A stretch of 64,000 nucleotides of DNA from Pseudomonas baetica (GTDB lineage: Bacteria; Pseudomonadota; Gammaproteobacteria; Pseudomonadales; Pseudomonadaceae). A model generated the notes under the pieces. That model was given only the letters and a program-made list of their open reading frames with translations, did no database searches and had not been told where the DNA came from. The DNA lies in assembly GCF_019733355.1 (NCBI RefSeq), contig NZ_JAIHLQ010000038.1, positions 1 through 64,000 on the forward strand, given 5' to 3'. Shown here in pieces: positions 40,191 through 48,851 of this stretch (its first letter is position 1; every line of letters begins with the position of its first letter). The position numbers and the translations under genes are program-made.

Positions 40191-41360
40191 TTACGCTGTG
40201 AGGGCAAGCTGGCGGTTGTTTTCTCGACGATGGCCATCGATCATCATCCCGACAAACTTTTTAGTTGGTAGGATTTCGTAGACGTAGTCGATTGCACCTT
40301 TGCCCTTAGGCTTCTTGATCGGTGTCGACTTAAACTCGGAGAGCACCCCTTCCTGCACAAGCTCGGCCAAGGCTATGTTCACCGCCCGATAATCCTCAGG
40401 CATGCGTTTGGACAAGCCCCTCGCTGTATTACTCAAAAACTCAACAAGGTGGAAGCGATAGGGGTGGGTAGGGGAAGCATTCCGCCAGCGCATTGAAAGC
40501 TCCCGGTTTAAAGTCTTAGCAAGACTGTTCGTGAGTTTCATCGAGGTTGAGTAGTGGTACAGGCGGTAATCGCCCCGTTCGATGCCACGTGAGATCAGGG
40601 GGTGTAATACGGCCATACACAGAGTGGCGTCACCCTTCTCCTGATCGGAAATATCCTTCACATCGATGTAGTTTTTGCTCTTCTTGTTCTTGCTTCGCAA
40701 GTAGAGAAATGGGAGATAGTTGGAGGTAATGTCTATCACGTCTCCATCGGAGGACCGGGTTTGTATCGTCAAGCTTGATTTTGCCAGGATGTCCAGCGCC
40801 TGGCGCAGTTCATCGTAGGTGTAGGTATGGCCTACAGACTTGAGTTCCTGCCGGAGGTCGTAAAGGCTGAAGCTAACAGAGCACTTCACCTCATTGAAGC
40901 GCCCGGGCTGTGTGCTGAACTTTCGAAGAGCCTCCTCAACACACTCTTCGCGGCTGCTGGGGTACAAGCCAACCCACTCCGTCTGGCCAGTCGCCTTTCC
41001 TTTGATTTTAATTGGGATCTCCATGCTCACAGCCTTCATGACCACACGGAAGGGCTGACCATTGAGGCTGCCCTCAAGCTGGGTGCTCATCTGGCTCATG
41101 TCACGAACAGTCTTCGAAGCCCAACTGAACCGAGGCAGAGCATCGTAGATCGATACCAGATTACTGTGATCAGCATCATCAAGTCGGATTTCATATGGGT
41201 TGAATAGTTCGCCCTGCAGATCTGGCCCGGCCGAGCGTTGCATGTTGCGATGCTGCATGTTGCGCAGCTTGGCAGCGATAGAGTTGTCGGGGCGGCCAGC
41301 CGAAGCTGATACATTTTCCATCCCAGGGAGTTGCTGTGTGCTTGGATTGCTGTGGTCCAT
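40191..41360 (-). CDS. repA: Replication initiator RepA
   Basis: 389 aa. It is placed beside the iteron array and has the winged-helix layout of plasmid initiators: KCSVSFSLYDLRQELKSVGHTYTYDELRQAL and a second domain with LTNSLAKTLNRELSMRWRNASP then HPYRFHLVEFLSNTARGLSKRMPEDYRAVNIAL. It binds the iterons to open the origin. The overall pattern is that of initiators of large Pseudomonas plasmids (IncP-2-like), which is my inference. A palindrome ATGCATATATGCAT lies 25 bp before its ATG and could serve autoregulation. Confidence 0.85.
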   Translation of the reverse strand: MDHSNPSTQQLPGMENVSASAGRPDNSIAAKLRNMQHRNMQRSAGPDLQGELFNPYEIRLDDADHSNLVSIYDALPRFSWASKTVRDMSQMSTQLEGSLNGQPFRVVMKAVSMEIPIKIKGKATGQTEWVGLYPSSREECVEEALRKFSTQPGRFNEVKCSVSFSLYDLRQELKSVGHTYTYDELRQALDILAKSSLTIQTRSSDGDVIDITSNYLPFLYLRSKNKKSKNYIDVKDISDQEKGDATLCMAVLHPLISRGIERGDYRLYHYSTSMKLTNSLAKTLNRELSMRWRNASPTHPYRFHLVEFLSNTARGLSKRMPEDYRAVNIALAELVQEGVLSEFKSTPIKKPKGKGAIDYVYEILPTKKFVGMMIDGHRRENNRQLALTA

Positions 41361-41384
41361 TAGGGGTTACCCGTGCACCCCGCG

Positions 41385-41398
41385 ATGCATATATGCAT
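41385..41398. promoter_or_regulatory. Palindrome upstream of repA
   Basis: ATGCATATATGCAT, perfect 14-bp palindrome in the repA leader. Possible RepA or host repressor site. Confidence 0.45.
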
Positions 41399-41526
41399 TG
41401 CGGCGGTTGAAGCAAGAAGAGTGAGCTGGCTCACTTTACTTTTGAATTTACGCACTTCGCTTTCAATCTGCCGACATGGAGGTAGACAAGACGATAAGGA
41501 AAGGCGGACGAAGAATGCATGGGTGA

Positions 41527-41937
41527 TCAAATACCCTTGTTGGCTTGTGCCATAGCTACGATTACGCGGAAATCACAGTCAGACATGCCGGATTTCGATT
41601 CCATAACCCCATCAATGACGCGTTGAAAGTCCTGAACATTGTTCGCGACAGAGTCAAGCATCTGAGAAACCTCAATGTATTGGGCCGCAGTGGCTTCAGC
41701 AGATTGCGTGCAGACCGCATATCCTTCCAGCCGGGCTTTACCCAAACGTGTAGACGCTGCAGGCAGATCAAAAGACTTAGGATCAGCAATGAATGCCTTG
41801 CCGATCGCCAATCTTACGGTGTCAGAATCCTCAACCTGCGCAGTAGCAAGTGCTTGCACATCGTCCGGCCGCTGCAAAGCTGCGTATGCAGCAGCTGCCA
41901 TCGCCATGGCGGCAACGGTCAAAACGATCTTCTTCAT
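41527..41937 (-). CDS. Periplasmic protein, 136 aa
   Basis: The ATG at 41937 opens a Sec signal peptide (MKKIVLTVAAMAMAAAAYA). The mature part is helical with two Cys (VCTQ and DCDF) that may pair. No family recognised. It is divergent from csrA. Confidence 0.6.
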   Translation of the reverse strand: MKKIVLTVAAMAMAAAAYAALQRPDDVQALATAQVEDSDTVRLAIGKAFIADPKSFDLPAASTRLGKARLEGYAVCTQSAEATAAQYIEVSQMLDSVANNVQDFQRVIDGVMESKSGMSDCDFRVIVAMAQANKGI

Positions 41938-42124
41938 TGAAATCTGCACAGTCTTGGTCTCGAGAACAGGTCAGTCTCCGAGGATAACGGCTGATATTTC
42001 GATTGCACGCCAAAAGGGGTCGTCGGAATTCATGAGAATCCCAGCACTGAATTCGGAGGACCATTTTTCGGATGCGTCGGACCCGAGCAGGGGATATGGT
42101 CTTGGAGTCAATACAGGAGGCAAC

Positions 42125-42313
42125 ATGCTCGTACTTACTCGAAACAGCGGTCAATCAATCAAGATTGGTGATGACATCACGATTACTGTCCTGAGCTGCG
42201 TTGGTACCCAGGTCCGCTTGGGGATCACTGCTCCGAAGGATGTTGATGTTCATCGAGATGAGATCTATCAACGCATTCAAGATCAGCGCCAGCTGGAGAA
42301 GGGCAGTGCCTAG
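42125..42313 (+). CDS. csrA: Plasmid-borne CsrA/RsmA translational regulator
   Basis: 62 aa. MLVLTRNSGQSIKIGDDITI is the CsrA signature start, and GITAPKDVDVHRDEIYQRI completes it with the conserved VHR(D/E) motif. The RNA-contact residues Leu4 and Arg at the VHR position are present. CsrA binds GGA in leaders and represses or stabilises mRNAs. AGGAGG precedes the ATG. It overlaps a small lipoprotein gene. A plasmid copy could tune host motility, secretion and biofilm switching alongside the plasmid's chemosensory operon. The longer upstream frame is a shadow. Confidence 0.93.
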   Translation: MLVLTRNSGQSIKIGDDITITVLSCVGTQVRLGITAPKDVDVHRDEIYQRIQDQRQLEKGSA

Positions 42314-42701
42314 AACGACAACAGCCGTGCTTCTATTGACCGTTGCATCGTTAGCTGGATGTACATCCGCTTGGATAACCGATCCAAGCCCGGCGATGGC
42401 GAGCCTGATCAACGATCTCAAGCTTGAAGGATTCAAATGCAAGGCTGGGTTCTCAAATATCGAGTGCCGGCAGATTGATGCATTAGTCGAGAAGTCAGCA
42501 AAAATCTGCTCCTCAGAAAAGGGTTGTGAGCCTCAGCCTTGTCACGATGTACGCCTTGTTTACACCATCACACAGGCCCGAGACGGAATTCCGGGTATAG
42601 CTCAAACCACTGAGCGTACTGAGACTCGAAAGCTCCCGTCGGGCGACATGTATTCACAGGAACGTATCGCTGACCTTAAGGAATACTGCGCCATTCGATG
42701 A
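42306..42701 (+). CDS. Small lipoprotein coupled to csrA
   Basis: 131 aa from the GTG at 42306, eight bases within the csrA end, with GGAGAAGGGCA as ribosome site. The signal peptide ends in the lipobox VASLAGC. The mature part is Cys-rich (FKCKAG, IECRQ, KICSSEKGCEPQPC, EYCAIR) and so likely disulphide-bonded. Translational coupling to csrA is certain from the overlap; the functional link is unknown. Confidence 0.65.
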   Translation: MPRTTTAVLLLTVASLAGCTSAWITDPSPAMASLINDLKLEGFKCKAGFSNIECRQIDALVEKSAKICSSEKGCEPQPCHDVRLVYTITQARDGIPGIAQTTERTETRKLPSGDMYSQERIADLKEYCAIR

Positions 42702-42745
42702 CGAGGTTGACGCGGCCAGGCTCGCCGGCCGCGGTCACCGCCTGA

Positions 42746-43279
42746 TTATGAAATAGCGCTGGCGGGTGGATAGGCCATCAGGTGGGAAAGGTAAGGGACA
42801 GGATCACCGTAGTAGAGACGGTGCAGCCCATTGAAAAAACTTAAGACCTCAACCTGGTTCGTAAGCACTGTTGTTGGCAGGTGGTATGTACGCTCACCTG
42901 AGTAATCGTGATCAATGGCGATGCCGTCAACAAGATGCCGAGCCAACGTACGCATAACGGTTCTGGTTTTATCTGCCCCACAAGAAAAACCTTCAGCACG
43001 CTCGATGGCCTTTCTTACATGTGACTCAATAAAGTCCCCATGCTTAAACAGGAATTTTGCACTCGAGTTACCCCCAAGTTTCGCCAGGAGCAAGCCGTCC
43101 ACAGCTCTCATATGCTCGACACTCAGGTGCATCGAGAAACGTTCGGGCGTTCGTTCTTCGATATCCTGAGCGAGCTTTGCATAGAAATCTGTTTCGGCCA
43201 GACCCAGGTATGCTTCATGGCTCTCCTGTTCAAAACCATTCAATATTCCGCCAAGCACAGCAGCTAAGGCGTCTTTCAT
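42746..43279 (-). CDS. Hypothetical protein, 177 aa
   Basis: Helical soluble protein, not recognised. It is the last gene of a four-gene minus-strand operon (44679 to 42746) with 4-bp overlaps between the first three joints, so the genes are co-translated. Confidence 0.6.
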   Translation of the reverse strand: MKDALAAVLGGILNGFEQESHEAYLGLAETDFYAKLAQDIEERTPERFSMHLSVEHMRAVDGLLLAKLGGNSSAKFLFKHGDFIESHVRKAIERAEGFSCGADKTRTVMRTLARHLVDGIAIDHDYSGERTYHLPTTVLTNQVEVLSFFNGLHRLYYGDPVPYLSHLMAYPPASAIS

Positions 43280-43752
43280 CGTGGGGTATCCGCTATTTGG
43301 GCGGATGATTTCACCAACCCCGAGCGTAAAGCATCCTTCTCAAAGGCCGGGAGGTTTCCAATCGTGGCCCAAACCTTATTATCCGAACCCTCAATTCCAA
43401 AGCGCCCGTATACCACTGGCTCGGGTTTTAGTGGATTATTAATCGTGGTGTAACCCTCTACTGTCACCTCGATGCTCTGGGATTGGACCAGACACTCAGA
43501 TCGTGCTTCGAACACGTTCCCAGCAGCCGCAAAATAGGCTTTGAATGCATCGCTACCCCCGCCGGCCATTGCAATAGAGCTTGCCTCGTATATGAGGAAT
43601 AGGGATTCGGGATGCGAGCAGACTATCGAATCGGTTTTCAACGAGGTCCGTATTGGTTTGGGCAGTGTTTCTACAGGTGCTGCAAGTGCTTGCACCTGAA
43701 CAAGGCTCAAAGTGATCAGCAGACCGATCCCAGCGCTGAGTGGCCTTCTCAT
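43276..43752 (-). CDS. Periplasmic protein, 158 aa
   Basis: Sec signal peptide (MRRPLSAGIGLLITLSL...ALA) at the N-terminus. The mature protein has a Cys pair (IVCSHPE and SECLVQ). Unknown function; third gene of the 44.7-42.7 kb operon. Confidence 0.6.
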   Translation of the reverse strand: MRRPLSAGIGLLITLSLVQVQALAAPVETLPKPIRTSLKTDSIVCSHPESLFLIYEASSIAMAGGGSDAFKAYFAAAGNVFEARSECLVQSQSIEVTVEGYTTINNPLKPEPVVYGRFGIEGSDNKVWATIGNLPAFEKDALRSGLVKSSAQIADTPR

Positions 43753-44444
43753 AAAAACACCCCTGCATCAGTCTCCGTAAAGCTGATGAACGATCCTGAC
43801 TGGCAACGATAGATAGTTGGCTGGAAGCCAAGCGTGCGTGCTTCAGCTGCAGCGATGTGCGGGTTGTTGGTAGGGCGTAGTTGTTGAATGTCTACACCCC
43901 CACGGGACTGGGTCCAAAGCTCAAAATACCGAACCCCAGTGTCACGTAAAGAAGTTCGCTCAGCGATCATCAGGAGGATTGAGCGAGGGAACTTATCACG
44001 TGGAGATGACATGGCATGGCGCACCGACATGTTCAACAGCTCTGTGAACTGCAGTGGTGAAAATTGACCTCGGCCGAGTGCCAAGAGCTGATCCACGGTG
44101 AACGAAGCCGGCAAGTAGAACATCGTGTCCGGCTTATCGGTCAGTTCGTTTCCGTCCGGAATACCGAACGACAAGCTAACCCCTACACGCATCGGTAAAG
44201 CCTCGTTCGATAACCCGCACACCTCAGGCTCCATGAGGGCAAAGGTGATGCCCCCCTGATCAGTCAGTAAAGTGAGCTTTACCCAGTCGCCCTGCAGATC
44301 AAAGCTCGTAGGTAGACCTACCTCAGCAAGACCGCTGGCAATGCGGGTAGCTAGATCAATGAGGCCTTTGGTGAAGCCAGCCAGTAAGGGTTGCAATGCT
44401 TGGATTTGAGTCGCGGCTATCGGCTGATAGGCATCAGTCATCAT
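43749..44444 (-). CDS. Hypothetical protein, 231 aa
   Basis: Soluble alpha/beta protein not recognised by me. Residues 155-175 (FPRSILLMIAERTSLRDTG) look like a core strand-helix. It overlaps the small upstream gene by 11 bp and the periplasmic protein downstream by 4 bp. Confidence 0.6.
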   Translation of the reverse strand: MMTDAYQPIAATQIQALQPLLAGFTKGLIDLATRIASGLAEVGLPTSFDLQGDWVKLTLLTDQGGITFALMEPEVCGLSNEALPMRVGVSLSFGIPDGNELTDKPDTMFYLPASFTVDQLLALGRGQFSPLQFTELLNMSVRHAMSSPRDKFPRSILLMIAERTSLRDTGVRYFELWTQSRGGVDIQQLRPTNNPHIAAAEARTLGFQPTIYRCQSGSFISFTETDAGVFL

Positions 44445-44679
44445 CTAACAGCCTTGCATGCCGCGCAGCAAGCCCAGCCACAGTATCTGTGGTGGTTTCC
44501 TCGATTGTATGAAGGGCTGAGCGAAGATTGCGAATGCGCTCTTCGTCAAGAGCAGACTGTTTGTCCGCGGAATGCTCCAAAGCTGAGCCTATAAGAGCTT
44601 GGACTTGCTCCAGACTGAAGCTGTCCGGTAGCGCATCGGTCTTCAGGACCGTGAGAATAAAGCTGTCGACATCATTCAT
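44434..44679 (-). CDS. Small helical protein, 81 aa
   Basis: Acidic helical protein, first gene of the operon. Not recognised. Its upstream side is the rdgC terminator, so its promoter must lie in the short 45-bp gap or it is read through from rdgC. Confidence 0.5.
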   Translation of the reverse strand: MNDVDSFILTVLKTDALPDSFSLEQVQALIGSALEHSADKQSALDEERIRNLRSALHTIEETTTDTVAGLAARHARLLDDD

Positions 44680-44690
44680 GCTTTCACCAT

Positions 44691-44713
44691 AAGGCCCGCA
44701 TGCGGCGGGCCTT
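44691..44713 (-). terminator. Terminator or attenuator after rdgC
   Basis: AAGGCCCGC, loop, GCGGGCCTT followed by AT on the minus strand, 10 bp past the rdgC stop. The T run is short, so partial read-through into the next operon is possible. Confidence 0.6.
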
Positions 44714-44723
44714 ATTCAGTCAG

Positions 44724-45644
44724 TTAAACGCCGGCGGGAATATCCTCGCCGCCCAGGGCGGTAAGCAACGCTGGAACGGCTTCGTTCAAGGTTTTCATCA
44801 TGAGCAGGAAAGATGCGTCAAATTGGGAATCTGCATCATCACCACCATCCTGAACTGCCTTCTCATGCAGGAGCGATTCAAAACGGAGGCCCTGAATTGC
44901 AAGCTTGTCGTTCACAGTGAAGCTCAGCAAGTCCTTGTAAGCCAGATTGATCTGGCTGACGATTTTACCGCTATCGAGCAGTTGTTTGATCTCGTCAGAT
45001 GTAAGGTCCTGATTCTTGACCTGGATTTCCCCGCCGTCCTCACTGATGTCGTTCAGACGGCAGTTGCTGAGGACGTAGAAATCATCAGCAGCCTTCTCGG
45101 TCTTGATCCAGGAAGTGTAGGTGGCCGTTGGTGCAATTTTGACTGCTACAGGACGTACCGGCAGGCTGCCCAGCACCTCTCGCAATGTCGAGAGAAGTGC
45201 CTCTGCCGATTTAGGGCTCGAGGTGTTCACATAGATCAGGTTCTGTTTGAGATCGATGGCAGCGTAGGTTGTTGCCTTTTTGATGAAGGCGCGCGGCAAG
45301 AAGGCCTGGGTGATCTCGTCCTTGATCTGATCCTTTTCCTTTTTGTAGACCTTTCGCAGCTGACTGAGCTCGATTTCTTCCACCTTCTCAGCGACAGCAT
45401 CAGCTACTACTGCTGGGGGGAGGATACGTTCATACATCCGGAGTGCCACGAGAAACACACCATCAACAACGTGAGCAAGGGGAGCGTCGGGGTTCTTGCT
45501 GTTAGGAGCAAGGAAGCCAACAGTTTGGAGGACTTGGCTTTCAGGTAGCTTGGCAACCTTGGTACGCAGCGCTTGCTCAAGGCTCTCGAGGGTAAGAGGC
45601 AGATCTTGGGTCAGCCGATAGACCAAAACGTTTTTGAACCACAT
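44724..45644 (-). CDS. rdgC: Recombination-associated protein RdgC
   Basis: 306 aa, the usual RdgC length. MWFKNVLVYRLTQDLPL at the N-terminus and GFLAPNSKNPDAPLAHVVDGVFLVALRMYERILPPAVV are family signatures, as are KKEKDQIKDEITQAFLPRAF. RdgC forms a ring around DNA and limits RecA filament formation. On a plasmid it may protect the origin or conjugating DNA from RecA-mediated events. It is a single gene with its own terminator. Confidence 0.93.
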   Translation of the reverse strand: MWFKNVLVYRLTQDLPLTLESLEQALRTKVAKLPESQVLQTVGFLAPNSKNPDAPLAHVVDGVFLVALRMYERILPPAVVADAVAEKVEEIELSQLRKVYKKEKDQIKDEITQAFLPRAFIKKATTYAAIDLKQNLIYVNTSSPKSAEALLSTLREVLGSLPVRPVAVKIAPTATYTSWIKTEKAADDFYVLSNCRLNDISEDGGEIQVKNQDLTSDEIKQLLDSGKIVSQINLAYKDLLSFTVNDKLAIQGLRFESLLHEKAVQDGGDDADSQFDASFLLMMKTLNEAVPALLTALGGEDIPAGV

Positions 45645-45744
45645 CGTGCACTATTCCTCTGTAATCAGTTTAATGAAGGCGAACAGGGTAACGCACTGCC
45701 CGCCTTTGCCAACTCAAAGGAACCGCTCAGAAATTAGAGCTTGG

Positions 45745-46134
45745 TTAGCCTACCAGCGATAAAACTGTCAGTCCTATCATCGCTGGATGGGCCCAGGCCG
45801 GCGGCGATGTCCTCTCCCAGGTCATGATCGTACTTTCGGCAAAGCCTAGCTTCGATCCGAGGGAACCAGGGGTAAGGCCCAACCGCTCACGCAGACTACT
45901 GAAGCGCTCACCAGATAGCGTTTTCACCCCTTGATCAACAAACATAAGGCTACCTAGGCCTAGGCAGGCAATAGTCATCCACGGCCGAGGAGATGTTTTC
46001 TCTGCAGTTATGATGGTCGTACGGGCAACGTCAAATTCGATAGCCAGCTCAAGCTGGGATAGCCCGAGCTTGTTTCTAGCTTCACGTAGTGCGTTGAACG
46101 GCCTGTGCTTCTTGCTGGTTGATTTCTTCTTCAT
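45745..46134 (-). CDS. Tandem helix-turn-helix regulator
   Basis: 129 aa from the ATG at 46134, behind GGTGGAGAC. Two Xre-type HTH units lie in tandem: LREARNKLGLSQLELAIEFDVARTTIITAEKTSP, in residues about 15-50, and LRERLGLTPGSLGSKLGFAESTIMTWERTSPP, about 78-110. Both end in the same TSPRPW/TSPPAW motif, so this is an internal duplication. Likely a DNA-binding regulator that reads two half sites as one chain. Confidence 0.7.
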   Translation of the reverse strand: MKKKSTSKKHRPFNALREARNKLGLSQLELAIEFDVARTTIITAEKTSPRPWMTIACLGLGSLMFVDQGVKTLSGERFSSLRERLGLTPGSLGSKLGFAESTIMTWERTSPPAWAHPAMIGLTVLSLVG

Positions 46135-46165
46135 ACGTCTCCACCCATCCCGCAATGATCTAGTT

Positions 46166-46618
46166 CTAGGCAGCAGCGAGCCACACAAAGCAGGCTTCGG
46201 TTTTGAGGCCGCCGGCAACAGAGAACAGTTCGCGAGCAGTCGCCATATTCGACATGGGCAGGTACCAGGATCTGGCTGTTCTCAATGCCTCGGAGAAGCC
46301 GAAAGTGGGTGCTGTGTGAGCCACGTCGGTACGCAACAGCACTGTCAGGTTTGGCCCGTCCACTCCGTCATCCATAAGGTCGAGAGTGAATCCAATATCA
46401 TCAAGAATCTCGCCTGTTCGCGGGTTGATGTAGCAATGGACAACATCGCGACCGTCCCGATAGCTGCTCTCGAGCTGGTACCCATGATCAAGAAGAACGT
46501 CAGCAATCGCCTCACCTGCGGCTTCTACCAGCCGCGGAGTAACAGACCCGGCGTTTAAATCCCGATGTTCAATATCAATCAGATGTTGAATTACAGCTTG
46601 GTTAATCCGTCGGCTCAC
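46166..46618 (-). CDS. Hypothetical protein, 150 aa
   Basis: Soluble protein that overlaps the upstream 231 aa gene by 4 bp. RDVVHCYINPRTGEILDD looks like a beta hairpin core. Not recognised. Confidence 0.6.
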   Translation of the reverse strand: MSRRINQAVIQHLIDIEHRDLNAGSVTPRLVEAAGEAIADVLLDHGYQLESSYRDGRDVVHCYINPRTGEILDDIGFTLDLMDDGVDGPNLTVLLRTDVAHTAPTFGFSEALRTARSWYLPMSNMATARELFSVAGGLKTEACFVWLAAA

Positions 46619-47310
46619 TTCACACCTCCGATCCCCAAGACCTTCAGCACCTGGTCAAAAGCGGCCTGGGCCGATCGAGTGATCAAGAGGTGATCCTCAT
46701 CGGGAAAGGCCTCGGCCAGCTTTGATGTGAGAGATGCCGCGGTTTGAGAGGCGCCGTCGTTCACGCAACCCGCTGTCAATGTGTCCAGATCCAGTTCGAG
46801 AGCCCCAATTTGCTTGCGGCCCAAGAAAAGGCAGAGAGTCATCGTCTCCTGGAGCACGACCAGTTCAACCTTGGTCGTGCCCTGGACAATTACCCGCCCA
46901 GACTTCACTTGCTCTTCTGTTTTAAGGCGGGAATCGAGGCGGTTTCTGAAAATTGACTGAATGACGTACTGCGGGCCCAGGTCCGGCATGCGCTGGATCG
47001 GTCCGAAACGAAGACCAGGGGTGCGAAGGCCTACCTGACCACTTTCAGAGGGATACAACTCTGTGTGCCCGAGAGAGATCGCACGGTCGAGTAGAGCTCG
47101 CCAGGTCGTCATGCCCATGTGGAGAACGCGATCATCAACGATCATTCGTGACAAAGCCTCCCCGGCTGCGATCCCAGTTGGGTTGGTAAGGTCGAGATCC
47201 GGGATGGATTTAGATCCAGACTTGTTGATGCCGCCAGAAAGGGCCATGCCAGTGGGGAAATCGAATCCGAGCTGGGGTGTAGTAGAGCGGGAAGAGATGG
47301 TGGTGTTCAT
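46615..47310 (-). CDS. Hypothetical protein, 231 aa
   Basis: The ATG at 47310 is chosen for its AGGAG at 8 bp; the longer frame runs into the upstream motif. Soluble, alpha/beta, no family known to me. It heads a short operon with the 150 aa gene and perhaps the HTH gene. Confidence 0.6.
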   Translation of the reverse strand: MNTTISSRSTTPQLGFDFPTGMALSGGINKSGSKSIPDLDLTNPTGIAAGEALSRMIVDDRVLHMGMTTWRALLDRAISLGHTELYPSESGQVGLRTPGLRFGPIQRMPDLGPQYVIQSIFRNRLDSRLKTEEQVKSGRVIVQGTTKVELVVLQETMTLCLFLGRKQIGALELDLDTLTAGCVNDGASQTAASLTSKLAEAFPDEDHLLITRSAQAAFDQVLKVLGIGGVK

Positions 47311-47329
47311 GAGTACACTCCTAGAAATT

Positions 47330-47365
47330 AACCCCATTGGAGACGTACTTGTCGCGTGGCAGAAG
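47330..47365 (-). promoter_or_regulatory. Class A upstream motif (TTCTGCCACGC)
   Basis: TTCTGCCACGC, then CAATGGGGTTAATT after 17 bases, ending at the ribosome site of the 231 aa gene. Confidence 0.5.
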
Positions 47366-47374
47366 CCTCACACC

Positions 47375-47394
47375 AAAAAAGGGGCTAGGCCCCA
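47375..47394 (-). terminator. Terminator downstream of the 172 aa gene
   Basis: Minus strand GGGGC-CTA-GCCCC followed by TTTTTT, 38 bp past the stop. Confidence 0.75.
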
Positions 47395-47431
47395 ATTCTG
47401 GTTACGGCTCGATTGAGCGGTCCGAACGTTT

Positions 47432-47950
47432 CTAAATAGCGGGTGAAGGAGTGTGGGCGGTGCCAGAAAGACCAATGAGATCACCGAGAAGGTCAACAGC
47501 TGAATCACTGCTCTTTGGATTGGCATAGGAGCTGAGAAATGAAGAAAGCAAGTCGTTGAGCATCTTGCCGCCAGGCTCTCCTCTGAGGACGGTCATAATG
47601 CAAAACTGCTCGAGGAGCGCAGGGTTCACGCTTGAGAGGAACCCTGCGCCTACCTCATTGGCTATGTTGGTTAGGAGAATCCTAAGGTAATGATCAGGTG
47701 AGCCGCTATTCTCAGCAGGGTTGACCCCATCGTTAGAAAGACTCAAAGGGCGTTGATGAGAAGGGCCGTGAGGCAGTTCTTGAAGGACGCCTAGCGTGCG
47801 GGTGACATGCTCGCTGACGTCAGTGCAATCAGTCTGCATGACTTGTCTCGTATTATAGATACGTTCAAGGCTATCAGCGTTCTGAATAAGGGCGTAGCGA
47901 AACTGCCAGTCTAAATGAACAATCGATTCAGACAATGCTACCGAGCCCAC
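47432..47950 (-). CDS. Hypothetical protein, about 172 aa
   Basis: Start uncertain: no ATG fits, and a GTG at 47950 overlapping the upstream stop is the best choice. The longer frame overlaps the upstream gene by nearly 100 bp. The product is helical and soluble. It is the last of three co-oriented genes (48779 to 47432) joined by overlaps, all unknown. Confidence 0.5.
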   Translation of the reverse strand: MGSVALSESIVHLDWQFRYALIQNADSLERIYNTRQVMQTDCTDVSEHVTRTLGVLQELPHGPSHQRPLSLSNDGVNPAENSGSPDHYLRILLTNIANEVGAGFLSSVNPALLEQFCIMTVLRGEPGGKMLNDLLSSFLSSYANPKSSDSAVDLLGDLIGLSGTAHTPSPAI

Positions 47951-48477
47951 TGACTCACTGCGCAGATGTGCGCCTCGTCTAGGAAGGCCCAAGCCTGAGC
48001 TGGAGTGAACGCGCCTAAAAGGTCGACATGGCAAAGGGCGAGCGCAACCATGAGTCGATCCATATCTGAGGAAAGGTCAACAATCACGCCGGCGTCCACA
48101 GCACGAATAAGCGAAACGAGATGAGTGGCTTCGGGAGTGCGGATTGCATCAGGCCGATCAAGTCGATGTGACCTGATCCAGGTTGGAGCGAACCGGTAAC
48201 CACAGGGTTGTGAGTGGTTGTTATCGCAGGAAGTGACCAGTCCATTATGAAATTTGACGAAGGTTTCAACAACGGCCCCATCGATCTCACAGCACACCAG
48301 GAATACGCCCGAAGCGTCGTTGCTTGTGTAAGCGAACTGATCACCAATTGGGTGGCGAACAAGAATCGAAGCTTGATTCACAATGAAGGAATCACCTGGC
48401 TCCGCGCCAGAGACAACCATATGTTCTGTCGTCGGCAAGTCCTGAAAATGGAATTGAGATTTGAATGTGCCTCGCAT
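47938..48477 (-). CDS. Hypothetical protein, 179 aa
   Basis: Alpha/beta soluble protein with a Cys/His-rich middle (CCEIDG, CDNNHSQPCGYRF) that might bind metal. Not recognised. It overlaps the 100 aa gene upstream by one base. Confidence 0.6.
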   Translation of the reverse strand: MRGTFKSQFHFQDLPTTEHMVVSGAEPGDSFIVNQASILVRHPIGDQFAYTSNDASGVFLVCCEIDGAVVETFVKFHNGLVTSCDNNHSQPCGYRFAPTWIRSHRLDRPDAIRTPEATHLVSLIRAVDAGVIVDLSSDMDRLMVALALCHVDLLGAFTPAQAWAFLDEAHICAVSQWAR

Positions 48478-48779
48478 TAGAGCGCAACCACTTGATGAAC
48501 AAGGGTCTGAGGCGGCTCTGCCTGAGGAACGAGGTATGGGGCGAGGAGATTAAGGTACTCCTGAGGCACACCAGCGTCTTCCAGAGCTTGAGTGATTGAG
48601 CCTGAGCGCAAGGCCTGCACCTGAGGAGCAATCTGACTAAGGAGAAATCCTGCGCGAGCACCGTGTGCGTGGTCGCCTTGGGCAGCGGGCTCGGCAAGAG
48701 CTCGGGAAAGAGCCTCATGGACGGCCCTATAGCCGTCCAAACCGCCAAACGCATTATGAGTTTGCTGTAGATCCGTCAT
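48477..48779 (-). CDS. Hypothetical protein, 100 aa
   Basis: Small Ala/Gln/Leu-rich helical protein, first gene of the three-gene operon. Not recognised. Confidence 0.55.
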   Translation of the reverse strand: MTDLQQTHNAFGGLDGYRAVHEALSRALAEPAAQGDHAHGARAGFLLSQIAPQVQALRSGSITQALEDAGVPQEYLNLLAPYLVPQAEPPQTLVHQVVAL

Positions 48780-48851
48780 GTTCCCTCGTTGGACTCACTG
48801 GATATTGATCCAACTTTGACACTTTACAGCGACCGAATCACGTCAAAACGG

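Noticed and set aside
44691..44713. GCATGC hairpin after rdgC as a further parS-like site
   Set aside because: The core lies in a GC-rich terminator stem and lacks the TTC/GAA arms.
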